Below are positions 9,025 through 18,440 of a stretch of DNA of 64,000 nt, one piece after another. A program made the position numbers and the translations under genes. The notes beneath the pieces were generated by a model. The model did not search any database, was not told the DNA's origin, and was given only the letters and a program-made list of their open reading frames with translations. How positions within the stretch are numbered: position 1 is the stretch's first letter; each line of letters opens with the position of its first letter. Source of the DNA: Bartonella koehlerae C-29 (GTDB lineage: Bacteria; Pseudomonadota; Alphaproteobacteria; Rhizobiales; Rhizobiaceae); NCBI RefSeq assembly GCF_000706625.1, contig NZ_KL407334.1:1-64000 (forward strand). The letters are read 5' to 3'.

Positions 9025-9489
9025 ATGGAAAAGTGCAGCATGGTGGATAATAAGCAGATTCATATTTCAAAAGACCATTGCATAGAGCAATGCGCACTGC
9101 CTCAAGAGCTCCCTTTAGACCCTACAGTAGAGCGCATCAGAAAAAAACTTATGCGTTTCATGATTATTTCCATTTCCATAACGCTCATGATAACTCTTGC
9201 TGTCTTATTTTTAGTTGCTTATAAAATGTTAGCAACAAGATCAACTTCCAAACACCTTCCTCAATTTTCCTCTCACAGCAAAAATCCAGAAGTTGCTTAC
9301 CACACACTCTCTCTACCGAAAGGAACACAAATTCTGTCGCAAAGTCTTTCGGAACACAATATCGTATTGAAAATCTTAATGCCAGACAATCAAATAAAAT
9401 TTATGGTTTACAATTACCATACCGGTGCACTTATCGCTGTTCTTTCTGTTGAAACAACACAGCCAAATATCGCCCCTCAGCCCCGTTAA
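9025..9489 (+). CDS. Single-pass membrane protein, DUF6476-like
   Basis: 154 aa with a polar N-terminus, one transmembrane segment (about residues 45-68, MIISISITLMITLAVLFLVA) and a periplasmic domain ending in HNIVLKILMPDNQIKFMVYN and TGALIAVLSVE. The hydrophobic anchor followed by a short beta-rich domain with an ILMPD-type motif resembles the alphaproteobacterial DUF6476 family; that assignment is from memory and unverified. The start at 9025 is the first Met; an internal Met at residue 6 is possible. It sits between the small exported protein and the DUF4167 debris, and its last bases overlap the edge of the decayed copy. Role unknown. Confidence 0.65.
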   Translation: MEKCSMVDNKQIHISKDHCIEQCALPQELPLDPTVERIRKKLMRFMIISISITLMITLAVLFLVAYKMLATRSTSKHLPQFSSHSKNPEVAYHTLSLPKGTQILSQSLSEHNIVLKILMPDNQIKFMVYNYHTGALIAVLSVETTQPNIAPQPR

Positions 9490-10008
9490 CACGGCAACAC
9501 TGCCACAGACCCTTAAACAATGTTTTTTCGTTCAAACATTCTCCTCTGCCAAAGGGATTACGACAAAGTGACAACATGGTTTTCCCTATATTTCGCACCC
9601 AAGCAAAGGCAAAGACGTATCTTTCTCTGTCAGTTACAGCACCATTTTCTGATGCTGCCCATAAAAATCTAAAATGGGAAAATTCAAGGGATGATTCTTC
9701 TTGAACACGGACAGTGCGCTGACGTGAAGGTTGACGTGTTTTCTTGACAGGTTCAGGCTTTTCTCCCAAAATCCACTGCGCTTGGTCCGTATTTTCATCT
9801 GGCAAAGTACCTGCCTCTAGCGTCTCATACAGGCATATTCATTTTGAGTTTCTGCCCGCCGACCATTTCCATTTTTCTGCAGCTGTGTTTGTGACACACT
9901 GATATCACAGTGAACGACAGTGTCTTTTTTTGCATCTTCCACATTTATTTCATCGTATTATCGCGATTCTCATCACAACGAACAAATTGTGGCATCTGCT
10001 CAATCCTT
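9478..10008 (-). pseudogene. Decayed partial duplicate of the DUF4167 gene (3' half)
   Basis: Nearly collinear with 10045-10570. Shared blocks include the segment encoding PDENTDQAQ, the EPVKKTRxPSRxRTVRVQEESSLE segment (9690-9770 versus 10240-10320) and QTQQQKNG. Frame-breaking indels occur, for example in the region matching the Glu/Arg-rich C-terminus, and the copy lacks the conserved N-terminal DUF4167 domain. It lies immediately downstream of the intact gene in the same orientation, so it is a tandem 3' duplicate. Confidence 0.85.
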
Positions 10009-10104
10009 TTTCTCTCATGATAATAACAACGCAACCCAATACTGCTTCCCCCGCCCCATTAACAAAGCATCATCGCCACGGGCTCTTAAACAGTGTTTTC
10101 TCAT

Positions 10105-10842
10105 TTAAACATTTTTCTCTGCCGAAGAGGTTACTACCCGACGACGACGTGGTTTTCTCTGTATTTCTGCACCCAAGCAAAGCAAAGACGCATCTTTTTC
10201 TGTCGATGCATCGCCATTTTCCGATGTTGCTCGTGACAGTTCAAGGGATGATTCTTCTTGAACACGGACAGTGCGCCGACGTGAAGGTCGACGTGTTTTC
10301 TTGACAGGTTCAGGCTTTTCTTCCAAAATGCACTGCGCTTGGTCCGTATTTTCATCTGGCAAAGTACCTGTCTCTAGCGTCTCATCACAAGCATATCCAT
10401 TTTGAGTTTCTTCCCGTCGACCTTTTCCATTTTTTTGCTGCTGTGTTTGTGATACATCGATATCATAGTGAACGACAGTGTCTTTTTTTGCATCTTCCGC
10501 ATCTATCTCACCGTATTCTTGCACGTTGTTTTCGTCGCGATTCTCATCACGGCGAACAGATTGTTGCGTCTGCCCAACCGCTGCGAGAATAATACGCAAG
10601 TAGTGTTCAGCATGCTGCAGATAATTCTCTGACATAACGCGATCACCAGCACCCTGTGCATCACGCGCAAGACTTATGTATTTATCAGCAATTTGCTGAG
10701 CATTTCCGCGAATCTTAACATCCGGACCGCTACTTTCATAATTCCGAGACAACGGGTTAGGACCGCGACGATTATTATTATTGTTATTACCATTGCTGTT
10801 ATTATTGCGACCGCGTGCCCGTCTATTTTGTTGTGGCCTCAT
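10105..10842 (-). CDS. DUF4167 domain-containing protein
   Basis: 245 aa. The N-terminal part is the DUF4167 domain: a basic start (MRPQQNRRARGR), an Asn-rich run (residues 13-24), then the conserved segment PLSRNYESSGPDVKIRGNAQ and ISLARDAQGAGDRVMSENYL with QHAEHYLRI. The C-terminal half is disordered and charged, with two Arg-rich clusters (KKTRRPSRRRTVR and QRKPRRRRVV), suggesting nucleic-acid or ribosome association, but the family function is not established. Good ribosome binding site (AAAGGGATAAAG) before ATG 10842. The Asn run is coded by repeated AAT/AAC triplets, a possible site of length variation. In many relatives DUF4167 follows prfA-prmC; those genes are not here. Two decayed copies of its 3' half lie downstream. 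Confidence 0.88.
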   Translation of the reverse strand: MRPQQNRRARGRNNNSNGNNNNNNRRGPNPLSRNYESSGPDVKIRGNAQQIADKYISLARDAQGAGDRVMSENYLQHAEHYLRIILAAVGQTQQSVRRDENRDENNVQEYGEIDAEDAKKDTVVHYDIDVSQTQQQKNGKGRREETQNGYACDETLETGTLPDENTDQAQCILEEKPEPVKKTRRPSRRRTVRVQEESSLELSRATSENGDASTEKDASLLCLGAEIQRKPRRRRVVTSSAEKNV

Positions 10843-11635
10843 CTTTATCCCTTTTGGAGTGTTTGTATGTCTTAATGACTTTTCCTCATCGCATTACTTT
10901 TCTATAATGCTGATCATGTTAAAAATACGGTTATCAGGCTATCCGCGTTTACTTCACTCAAATGATAATACCTACTGATATTTGATAAAGCATATATGTT
11001 TTGAAAATCACAAAAACAGCAGGGAAACCGTAAACCTAAAATTCCCTATTTCTCTGCTAACCAGCAAAAACCTAGTGATGTTCACATAAAATGCCAAGTG
11101 TTTTTTTTCAAAATAGATCATATTTCACTAAAAAATAACCATCTTGTGGAAAAATAATGAAAAATGAGAACAGACACACAAAGCTTCTGGCACAAAAAAC
11201 ACCTCTGCTAGAAAAAAATATCTGTTTCTCTTTCCCTTTAAAACCATCGATCCTAAAAAAACCGATACTTTCTACCTTTCGCGCACTTAGCTTACAAGCA
11301 CTTGTACCCTTAGAAGTTATTGCACGAATGTATTTATTGATTATATAAGCATAACCTCTCTTTTACGCTAAAGCACCCCCCTTATGAAAGACAATTTTTA
11401 AGCGATACTTCCGCTTTACAAGACCTTTTCACATCTATAGCCTATAGATATAGATGAATAGAAAGCATTATTCAAGTACTATAACTATCATTGGATCTCT
11501 TTTCTTGCCAAAGCTAACCAAAAACACTGTAAATTTTTCAGTTCGGTAGATTTGGGTGAATTGTATCTATAATGGATGACAAACTCAACAGAAAAGCAAA
11601 AAAACTATAGAGCTTTTAAGAAAGAAACAAGCAAC
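10843..11635. other. Intergenic region, no convincing gene
   Basis: AT-rich. The open frame 11157-11348 (+) encodes 63 aa without a recognisable domain or ribosome binding site, and I do not call it. No RNA gene or repeat is obvious. Confidence 0.45.
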
Positions 11636-12577
11636 ATGGCGCACACCTTAAAAACAAAGTTTATCAATAAGAATGGCAGAAAACACTCTTCTGTTTGTGT
11701 TATACTTCCTGATGAAAAAACTGTGTTTGCAAAACGCACGCAACGTTTTATACATTTAGCCAATGAGACGCCAAACAAAGAATCTTTGCTTTTTTTTGCA
11801 CATTTTTGTAATGCCCAACAACAATCAATCGAAAAATTTAAAGATTTCGCCAGACCTCTTAGTCGTTTTGGAACAACTTCTACCTCTTCTTCTGCTTCTC
11901 CCACTTCTTTTGATCGCTCAAAATTGTTATCTTTGGGCTTGTATAGCAGTATTGTGAAAGATTTTCTGCAACGTCTCTCATCCCCCACGCTTTCTATCCG
12001 AGCCTTTTCGGCAACAAGGCACAAAGCTTTAAAACGCACGCATCAGCAAGAAGATCAATGGCGTTTGTGGGCAGAGAATCTGTTAAGCCATAGCCTTCCC
12101 CAACAACAATTAGCAGAACATCTTTTCATCATCGGCGCATTGCAAATTATGTATTCTCTTGCAGCTTCACAGCTTGATGGACAAAGCTTACCTCCACAAC
12201 CAAACAACCTCTGCCCTGCTTGCGGGGGCACACATTCAGCCAGCATCATTATCGAGAAGGAACCGCGAAAAACCATACGAGTGTGTTCTTGCCTTTATTG
12301 CAACACCCTTTGGCGCACCCCGCAGTCCCAATGCACTTTTTGTGCAACAACGCAGAATATTTCCACCTGCGCTATAGAAAATATTCCCAACGATATTGTA
12401 CTAGAAACCTGTAAAACATGTGGATATTATTGCAAACAATTCAATTCCCACCAAAATCCCACCTTGGATGTTTTTGCCGATGATATCAGCACACCTACAC
12501 CCGATTTTTTGCAGCAAGGCTCTTTTCATTTCAAACACGGAAACTTCAATCCCTTTTTAGCAAAAAAGAGGAAATAA
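11636..12577 (+). CDS. fdhE: FdhE-like formate dehydrogenase accessory protein
   Basis: FdhE proteins bind metal through paired CxxC motifs and assist maturation of molybdenum formate dehydrogenases. 313 aa from ATG 11636 (MAHTLKTKF); starting here puts the conserved LPDEKTVFAKRTQRFIHLA segment at the usual distance from the N-terminus, while an in-frame ATG at 11576 adds 20 residues. The C-terminal half carries the FdhE zinc-ribbon pairs: CPACGG, CSCLYC, CTFC and CKTCGYYC, near residues 190-275. The region between has the expected helical content, with a stretch of Ser (TSTSSSASPTS) that looks like a local insertion. No formate dehydrogenase genes are in the window, so its partner is elsewhere or lost. 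Cysteines look intact. Confidence 0.8.
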   Translation: MAHTLKTKFINKNGRKHSSVCVILPDEKTVFAKRTQRFIHLANETPNKESLLFFAHFCNAQQQSIEKFKDFARPLSRFGTTSTSSSASPTSFDRSKLLSLGLYSSIVKDFLQRLSSPTLSIRAFSATRHKALKRTHQQEDQWRLWAENLLSHSLPQQQLAEHLFIIGALQIMYSLAASQLDGQSLPPQPNNLCPACGGTHSASIIIEKEPRKTIRVCSCLYCNTLWRTPQSQCTFCATTQNISTCAIENIPNDIVLETCKTCGYYCKQFNSHQNPTLDVFADDISTPTPDFLQQGSFHFKHGNFNPFLAKKRK

Positions 12578-12842
12578 TTTTGTTCTCAAACAAAGAACTT
12601 AATGGACAACAAGCCACATTAGCAACGACTGGAACAAAAAGCTGACACAAATCTCCGGACAGTTAACAAAAAAAAAACGCCGATCTCAACAGGTAGATAT
12701 AACAAATACAAAGGCTCCCTTTACACCTCACTTGCACCCACAAGGAGCTCCAAATCTATCTTTACTGTCACAAGCAATAGGATAATTTTATGGTTTGATT
12801 GAAGTTCATCAGGTTAAAAATGCGCATGCTATCTTACCAAAA
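12578..12842. other. Intergenic region after fdhE, nothing identified
   Basis: No frame, RNA or repeat I can support; it leads into the integrase fossil. Confidence 0.4.
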
Positions 12843-13578
12843 CACCCTATTGATTTTTAAAGATAATTCATCATTTTGAAATGTGAATAAAAACCCTGAA
12901 TATCGTAAGATTCTCTGATCTCAAAGCCTCTTATAGTGAATAAAGCAAAATCATTGGCTTGCATGTCACGAGCGAGGTTCGCATGTGGATGAAAACTCTT
13001 CAAGAAAAGAATAAAAATACTCCTTATGAACCATCTCAAGTGCCGAGGGCTGATGCAACATTTTGAGCTGGCAAAGAGAATGATGATGCCGGTTTTCTCC
13101 TTCATAAGTGCAAAGAGGATGGTTCACAATAGCTTTTACGATACCCCCTTCACAAGCACCGTCGTAAAAGGAGATTGTGGACATTAAGAGATATCTCTTA
13201 AAAAAACACGTGAATGCACAACACAATATTGTTCTGTTTTGCATTGAGGGTCTTGCCCCCACTAAAGAACGAGATAAACAAAAATGTGAGGCAATACACA
13301 CTCTCCATTACTTAAAAGACAGTGCTCTGGATGCTCTTGCAAGCTGGAAAGCCGAATTAAAAGGAAATGGTAAGGCTGGAAACTGGTTTTCACTTTTACA
13401 ACTTCATATTCTCCCTAAATTAGGCAGCCTACCCATTTCAGAGATTCGCCAAACAGAGATACGCAAGCCTCTTCTATCTAGTGGCATACAAAAGCTGCAA
13501 CAACAGAGAAAGCACTTATCCATCTCAATCTTTGTCTTAAACATGCAGCTGTTGTTAGGTTTAGATATTGATTTATAA
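12843..13578 (+). pseudogene. Decayed phage integrase, copy A
   Basis: Remnant of a P4-type tyrosine integrase. The last third is still open (13177-13578) and reads as the SAM-like core-binding domain: ALASWKAELKGNGKAGNWF, LQLHILPKLGSLPISEIR and QTEIRKPL. Upstream, 12843-13150 is homologous to the integrase N-terminal and leader regions also found at 15208-15490 and 38150-38536, but contains stops and indels. The catalytic domain (R..HxxR..Y) is absent. Probably the scar of an old island integration; no tRNA is adjacent now. Confidence 0.75.
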
Positions 13579-13628
13579 GCAACAGAAAAAGCATGCACTT
13601 TAAATTAGAAACAACAACTCCATAAAAC

Positions 13629-13803
13629 GCATGAAATGAGTTGAGAAATCAAAGTAAAACACACCTCAGATCTAACGAACAACGTAGATTGCAATAACGA
13701 TTGATTGTTGCAAAGTCTCGTGTGTTTTGGGAGGATAAAGACTTGTGAAGCGTGCTTGTTTATCCTGATCAGAAAATTTATTATCTTTCTTGTATGGGAT
13801 TTT
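13629..13803. repeat. Left arm of about 172-bp inverted repeat
   Basis: Imperfect reverse complement of 14795-14965. Shared blocks include ATCCTGATCAGAAAATTTAT and CCTCAGATCTAACGA. The arms enclose about 1 kb with one intact small gene and a partial decayed copy of it. Confidence 0.85.
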
Positions 13804-13954
13804 GCAGCAGCTTTTCATCTTTTTCTCAAACGATAGCTACATCTCTTTCTTTCCAAAGTACTCTATGATATCTTTCAAACAGTTAGAAAAAAGAAAGAAT
13901 CCATTAAGCACTCATGATCACTTCAAAGTTGTCACTTTAAACAGGTTTGTTTTA

Positions 13955-14110
13955 CAAAATGAGATATTCTTTCATAGAACAAACAAGCCTTTGAAAGAAA
14001 ATAGTTTCCATCGCGATAGTCACATCCATTTTCATACATTTTTTTGCAGTAAGAGTACAACTTTTACCTTTTTTCACGCAACTTGCCGCCCTTTAAATTT
14101 GCTCATGAAT
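13955..14110 (-). pseudogene. Decayed copy of the 3' end of the neighbouring membrane protein gene
   Basis: GAAAATAGTTTCCATCGC followed by CATTTTCATACATTTTTT at about 14000-14045 repeats 14178-14222 inside the intact gene at 14111-14554, with the preceding fragment AACAAACAGGCCT-like sequence also similar. Frames are lost. It lies just downstream of that gene in the same orientation. Confidence 0.55.
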
Positions 14111-14554
14111 TTAAAAGTGGTTGCGCGCCTTATTTTTTTCACCGTCTTTTTCATTGAGCAAACAGTCCTGTAAGAGAAAATAGTTTCCATCGCCTGGTCG
14201 CACCATTTTCATACATTTTTTCTTTGAAGTATCAGAAAGCGTATTCCACATTTCACGAATTGCAAAATAAGCTTCACTTTCCAAATAAAGACAGTGCTGA
14301 TACGCTTCCTTTTTCATATCGGGCATCACTGAAGCAGCAATTTCTTTGCAATACACACGGTGATCAAAAACTGGAATAGTCAATTCAACAGGCACGTGTT
14401 GTGTTACTTGTTTGTTGGAAAAAAAATAACCGATAATTTTTACAACACCAAAACAAAAAAACACCACAAAAAAGAGCAGCATACAAACAAAAACGATCTT
14501 ACGATATAATTTTTTAAAATAAGCTTTTTGCCTCGCGCGGATTCTTTTTTCCAT
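14111..14554 (-). CDS. Small membrane-anchored protein of unknown function
   Basis: 147 aa from ATG 14554 (MEKRIRAR), chosen because it begins directly before a basic stretch and one transmembrane segment (about residues 20-42). The soluble part has a Cys-containing, mainly helical pattern: VYCKEIAASVMPDMKKEAYQ, HCLYLESEAYFAIREMW, KKKCMKMVRPGDGNYFLLQ, DCLL. Small rhizobial proteins with a similar C...E..A...W...C......Y..L..CL spacing are known without assigned function; this comparison is from memory. The gene is enclosed by a 172-bp inverted repeat and followed by a decayed copy of its own 3' end. A weak AAAGGA site lies about 11 nt upstream. Confidence 0.6.
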   Translation of the reverse strand: MEKRIRARQKAYFKKLYRKIVFVCMLLFFVVFFCFGVVKIIGYFFSNKQVTQHVPVELTIPVFDHRVYCKEIAASVMPDMKKEAYQHCLYLESEAYFAIREMWNTLSDTSKKKCMKMVRPGDGNYFLLQDCLLNEKDGEKNKARNHF

Positions 14555-14794
14555 AAAGACCGTATCCTTTGAATATCTCAAGAGAAGCTTTTTACAACAA
14601 AAAATGAGAGAAATATCAATGCACACCATACATGTTGTCGCCACACATGATCAATCTTTTCTGTAAAAATACGTTTTTTTCTTTATGCCATAAACGTTTT
14701 TATTTTCTTTGATATTAAAAAATCCTTGTCGATTTTTTTGTGTTGCCTTTATAAAAAGGGTATAGAGGTATTCTCCATAAAATTTTGGAGATGT

Positions 14795-14965
14795 AAAATC
14801 CCATACAAGAAACGTGATAAATTTTCTGATCAGGATAAATAAACACGCTTCACAAGTTCTTATCCCCCAAGACACACAGGACCTTGCAACAATCGTTATT
14901 GCAATCCACGCTGCTCGTTAGATCTGAGGTGTATTTTACTTTGATCTCTCAACTTATTTCATGCA
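14795..14965. repeat. Right arm of about 172-bp inverted repeat
   Basis: Reverse complement of 13629-13803 with scattered substitutions and short indels. Confidence 0.85.
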
Positions 14966-15903
14966 TTTCATTATTGTGAATGTGATTCTATTCTTTTTAC
15001 CTATTAACGACTTAATTACCTCTCTTATATTTTTCAAAAACTTTATAGAAAAAAATCATCTCAATTATCTCTTCTTGAGACAACCCACTCAAAGCAGCTT
15101 TTGAGAGATTTTCTGAATTTCTTTAACGCTATAGCATTAATAACATGAAAAGCAATTTCCGTACATCTCGGCTGTATGATCATTATGCTTTTTACATTAT
15201 CATATTGATTTATAAAGACAATTAATCGTTTTGAACGGTAAACGAGAACCCTGAATATCGTATGATACTCTTATAGTGAATTACTCAAAATCACTCGCTT
15301 GCACGTCATAAGAGGGATTGGCGTGTAGGTAAAAACTATTTAAAGAAAGGAATTTAAAATACCTCTCATAAACCGTCTCAATGCAAGGGCTAGTGAACTA
15401 TTTTGCGCTGGCACAGAAAATAATGGTGCCGACTTGCTCGTTCATAAGCGTAAAAAGAGGATAGTGCACAATGAGCTTTTACAGTAAAATCGTTCACACA
15501 CACAAACAAAAAAAAGAGAATTTTTCACCTCCGTGGTGGTATTGAGTTCTTCTCCCTCCCTTAATAATTCATAATATCCTTGCTTTTAACCAAATTGATC
15601 TATTGCTAAAATCCAGGGTGATAAGAGTTTTTTTTAATCAAAGAAGCAGATCTATGAATAATCAAAGATTTATTCATATCACGCAAGAGAGCAATACATT
15701 TGTCTAGCACCTCATCAAGCCCTATCAAGAGCAAGAAAGAAGCAGAAAGAGATAAAATTTCCTTCATCATTTTATCACGATTTTGTAAGATTGAAACAGC
15801 TTGGATCAAAGTTGTTATGCTCAAAGAAGCATCCATAAAAAAAGCTGCTCAACGCAGCGTCAAGCATAAAGACGACAAGAAAGCTCTCATAGAGAGAAAA
15901 AAA
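14966..15903. other. Gene-poor region with integrase fossil and unresolved fragments
   Basis: Contains integrase fossil copy B (separate entry). 15540-15903 has overlapping open frames on both strands (15606-15836 minus, 15700-15981 plus) with no domain I recognise. One may be a remnant linked to the lysis genes just upstream on the minus strand. Confidence 0.4.
15208..15490 (+). pseudogene. Decayed phage integrase leader and N-terminus, copy B
   Basis: Homologous and collinear with 12843-13150 and 38150-38450: shared blocks include CCCTGAATATCGTA, TTGCACGTCATAAG and TTCATAAGCGTAAAAA. Stops and indels throughout; only the 5' part is present. Confidence 0.7.
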
Positions 15904-16218
15904 TCACGAGTACTCTTCTCTCATCTGATAGACAGACATCCCAATAGCAGTGATTGTAGCCAAAACCATAACCACAACTAAAGCCCATTGTATAGGTCCC
16001 TGTCCCGTTAAAATCCCTGTTAATCCTGAAAATGAACCAAGGATTGGCGCTAAAACTTCTATCTTCCCCAAAAGGCTTTCTAGGCGTTTTGACTTGTTGA
16101 TAATTGGAAGCAATATAAGCACCCTTAGCCTACAAACCTGCTTCAGAATCTCGGCGATCACAAGTCTCTGTAAGCGTTTCCTTCCTGCTCTGGTCCATTT
16201 TTGCAATTCAGTCGGCAT
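15904..16218 (-). CDS. Small membrane protein, holin-like position
   Basis: 104 aa: a basic helical N-terminus (KWTRAGRKRLQRLVIAEILK) then two closely spaced hydrophobic segments (about residues 52-70 and 76-97) and a short charged tail (YQMREEYS). It lies 37 bp downstream of a broken phage lysozyme gene in the same orientation, the usual place for a holin or other lysis-associated membrane protein, and downstream of the virion module. The family is not recognised, so holin is inference from size, topology and context. ATG 16218 is preceded by AAAGGGAAG about 10 nt upstream. The frame is intact although the lysozyme is not. Confidence 0.6.
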   Translation of the reverse strand: MPTELQKWTRAGRKRLQRLVIAEILKQVCRLRVLILLPIINKSKRLESLLGKIEVLAPILGSFSGLTGILTGQGPIQWALVVVMVLATITAIGMSVYQMREEYS

Positions 16219-16255
16219 AGCTTCATACTTCCCTTTATTAAGTTTTTTAGGAGTT

Positions 16256-16565
16256 TAGAATTGCAAAAAGTTTCTTATTCCAATATTACAGCAAAAAGGT
16301 ATAAGAGCAGAAAACTGCTCATCGTTTAAGGGCTGCTTCACCATTTCTTCGACAGTTTTTTCAAATTGTACGAGATCTTTTTGCAACAGAGTTTCCGCTT
16401 CAGCAACAGTAATCTGCGTTCCTTCCTGCACAAGAGGATTGCCCACTCTTGGGCGGTGTGTCCATAACCAATTGTCTACACACCAACGGCATCTTGATAA
16501 GCATGCAAATGGAGCCCTTCCCATTGTTTAATGAGTGTAAGTCACTCTTTTGAAATTTTTCGCAT
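16256..16565 (-). pseudogene. Broken phage lysozyme (endolysin, GH24 family)
   Basis: From ATG 16565 the frame reads MRKISKE then stop (GGA to TGA), LTLIKQWEGLHLHAYQDAVGV then stop (TGG to TAG), then TIGYGHT; after a frameshift it continues as GTQITVAEAETLLQKDLVQF and KQPLNDEQFSALIPFCCNIG. These are the hallmark segments of GH24 lysozymes: the catalytic Glu of the QWEG motif, the following TIGYGHT, and the QFSAL..F..N.G helix. Two nonsense mutations and one frameshift make it non-functional. The C-terminus is also short. It sits between the small coiled-coil genes and the holin-like gene, forming the decayed lysis cassette. Confidence 0.88.
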
Positions 16566-16704
16566 TTTTAAAAACTCCTCAAATCACCTAAGAATATAAA
16601 AATAAAATTGGAGCATAAGCCATGACGATTACTTACAAAATACTCATCTCCAGAAACAGCCTCATAACCTGCCACGGATTACTTTTTCCTCTCTCTTGTA
16701 TATT

Positions 16705-16884
16705 TTATATGTAGTGCAATAAATGATATGCTCCTTTCAGCGAGCGATAGGCTTTCTCCTCTAGCAAATAATCGGCTTTTTCAGTGAGTAATAGATTTTC
16801 TTTAGCTCCTGATAGACACACTTTTTCAGCTACTTTTGTTGCATAATAATCTGTTTCACTGTTTTTGCTAGCCTTCTTTGGCAT
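16705..16884 (-). CDS. Small phage-module protein of unknown function
   Basis: 59 aa from the ATG at 16884 (MPKKASKNSETDYYATK), which overlaps the end of the preceding 87-aa gene by 17 bp and so looks translationally coupled. It is charged and helical with a repeated pattern of KADYLLEEKAYRSLKGAYHL and no recognisable domain. A longer start at 16908 is possible. Its place between the tail genes and the lysis cassette suggests an accessory phage gene. Confidence 0.5.
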   Translation of the reverse strand: MPKKASKNSETDYYATKVAEKVCLSGAKENLLLTEKADYLLEEKAYRSLKGAYHLLHYI

Positions 16885-17131
16885 CTCGTTGAAATTTAAG
16901 ATGTTCAAGATCTTTGAGAATCACTTTCAATTGTTGTTCCAAAGCATCCATACGCTGTAAAATTTGCGTAGTATTTTTAACTTGTTTTTTTTCAAAACAT
17001 CCGATGGTTTGGTGCATTTGCTTTAACAGTGCATTTAAAGGGGCATGGCCCATTCTTCCGCTAGCGTAAAGAACCACACGAATATGTTCAGGATCATCAA
17101 TATCAGCAATAGAAAATGGGAAAAGTGCCAT
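16868..17131 (-). CDS. Small coiled-coil protein of the phage module
   Basis: 87 aa with a strong ribosome binding site (AAAGGAGAGAATGCA) before ATG 17131. The N-terminal half (FSIADIDDPEHIRVVLYASG) is a compact conserved-looking region, the second half (about residues 50-85, TQILQRMDALEQQLKVILKD) a short coiled coil. No family recognised. It is the first gene of the lysis-side cluster, about 1.3 kb downstream of the tail-collar fibre gene and in the same orientation. Confidence 0.6.
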   Translation of the reverse strand: MALFPFSIADIDDPEHIRVVLYASGRMGHAPLNALLKQMHQTIGCFEKKQVKNTTQILQRMDALEQQLKVILKDLEHLKFQRDAKEG

Positions 17132-18440
17132 TGCATTCTCTCCTTTTACTGAACTCTAGAGCAGCGATATTGTTAGATTTCAGTACATTTTTACCGACAA
17201 ACTTTTGCACCGTGCAAAGCCCCTCAAGATGGCCCCCCAAGGCAGAACCATTGAAAAAATTTAGGAAACCCGAGCAAAAAATCATCACAAGACAGCGTCT
17301 TTTTTCTCTCACTCGAAACGGATGAGCTCCCAATCTAAAACCTTATCCTCTAGAACACACTCGAAACAAAGAATACCTTCCCAACAAAGTTGGTCTTATT
17401 ATCCACCATCGTCTAAGCACAAAGACATTTTTCCGCAAACCAGCCCTTTAAACTTAACCTCTAGAATCTAGCCCCTGTAACGCACCCACTAGATCTAACC
17501 GACAGAGAATCCAGACTGGTAAAATTCCAACTCAGACGGTCACATCTCCACAAATGATTCAACACCACTCTCTCACTTGAACATTTTCCTCTGCCACAGG
17601 TTTTACCACCTAACGTTAACGTGGTTTTCTCTGTATCTCTTCACCAAAACACAAGCAAAGTGGAATCGAGCTCTTTGGAAACCAACCAACTAGAAACCAG
17701 TCTACGCCCCCCCAAAAAAGAAATGCTCCAAAACCTCGCAGGTCCACTCCATCACCTACCATCTTTTACAAATAACTTTTCTGGTCCTCATATTCCTCGT
17801 AAGCCAATTTTCAGCAACCAAAAGCAAAATGTCATAAGGAAAAGCTTTTAGAGCACACACGCCCACCATAGGTTGGTGTCATAATAAATTGGTCATAGAT
17901 AAAAGCCATACAATTTTTTTTTGCACACCTTCCTTCTTTATCAAAAAAGACAGAGCATTGTTATTCCCTATTTTCTTAAACCATGGCAAACTTGAAACAA
18001 CACAGAAAGTCTTTCATCAATAAATGTCACTTCTACCAACTGAACAAAGATGCATATAAATTTTAAACGCACCTTTACGCATGCTATTTTTCTTAGCCAA
18101 TTTTTCGTATATTAAAGACAAAATAATGCTCCCTTAACAAAAAGAGGAAGCGCTTACAAAAAACAAAAGCACTTGTACTTTTTTCTTGTCAGCCGATGGG
18201 AGAAAAATGGCAAAGAGATCAAGAAACAGATCCAAACGCTGGAAAACACCCCACACAGCCCTCACTTCTCTCTGCACAGAAGCATTGAAATACCTTCAAG
18301 ACAAAGTAAACGAAAGATGCATTTTTTCTTAAAATCAAGCGCTTGCCATTAAATTTAGTGCACGACATATTTTCAATTTTTTAATGCACCTTTTATGCCA
18401 AAGCTCTTGCAACAATTGAAATCTACAAGAGTTTCAATTT
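17132..18440. other. 1.3-kb gene desert with a further DUF4167-tail remnant
   Basis: No intact gene. About 17555-17660 (for example GAACATTTTCCTCTGCC and GTGGTTTTCTCTGTATCTCT) is similar to the end of the DUF4167 gene and its flank near 10100-10190, making a third dispersed remnant 7.5 kb away. The rest is C-rich in places (17650-17850) without protein-like frames. Confidence 0.5.

Noticed and set aside
11157-11348. 63-aa plus-strand frame
   Set aside because: No domain, no ribosome binding site, AT-rich surroundings without conserved-looking features.
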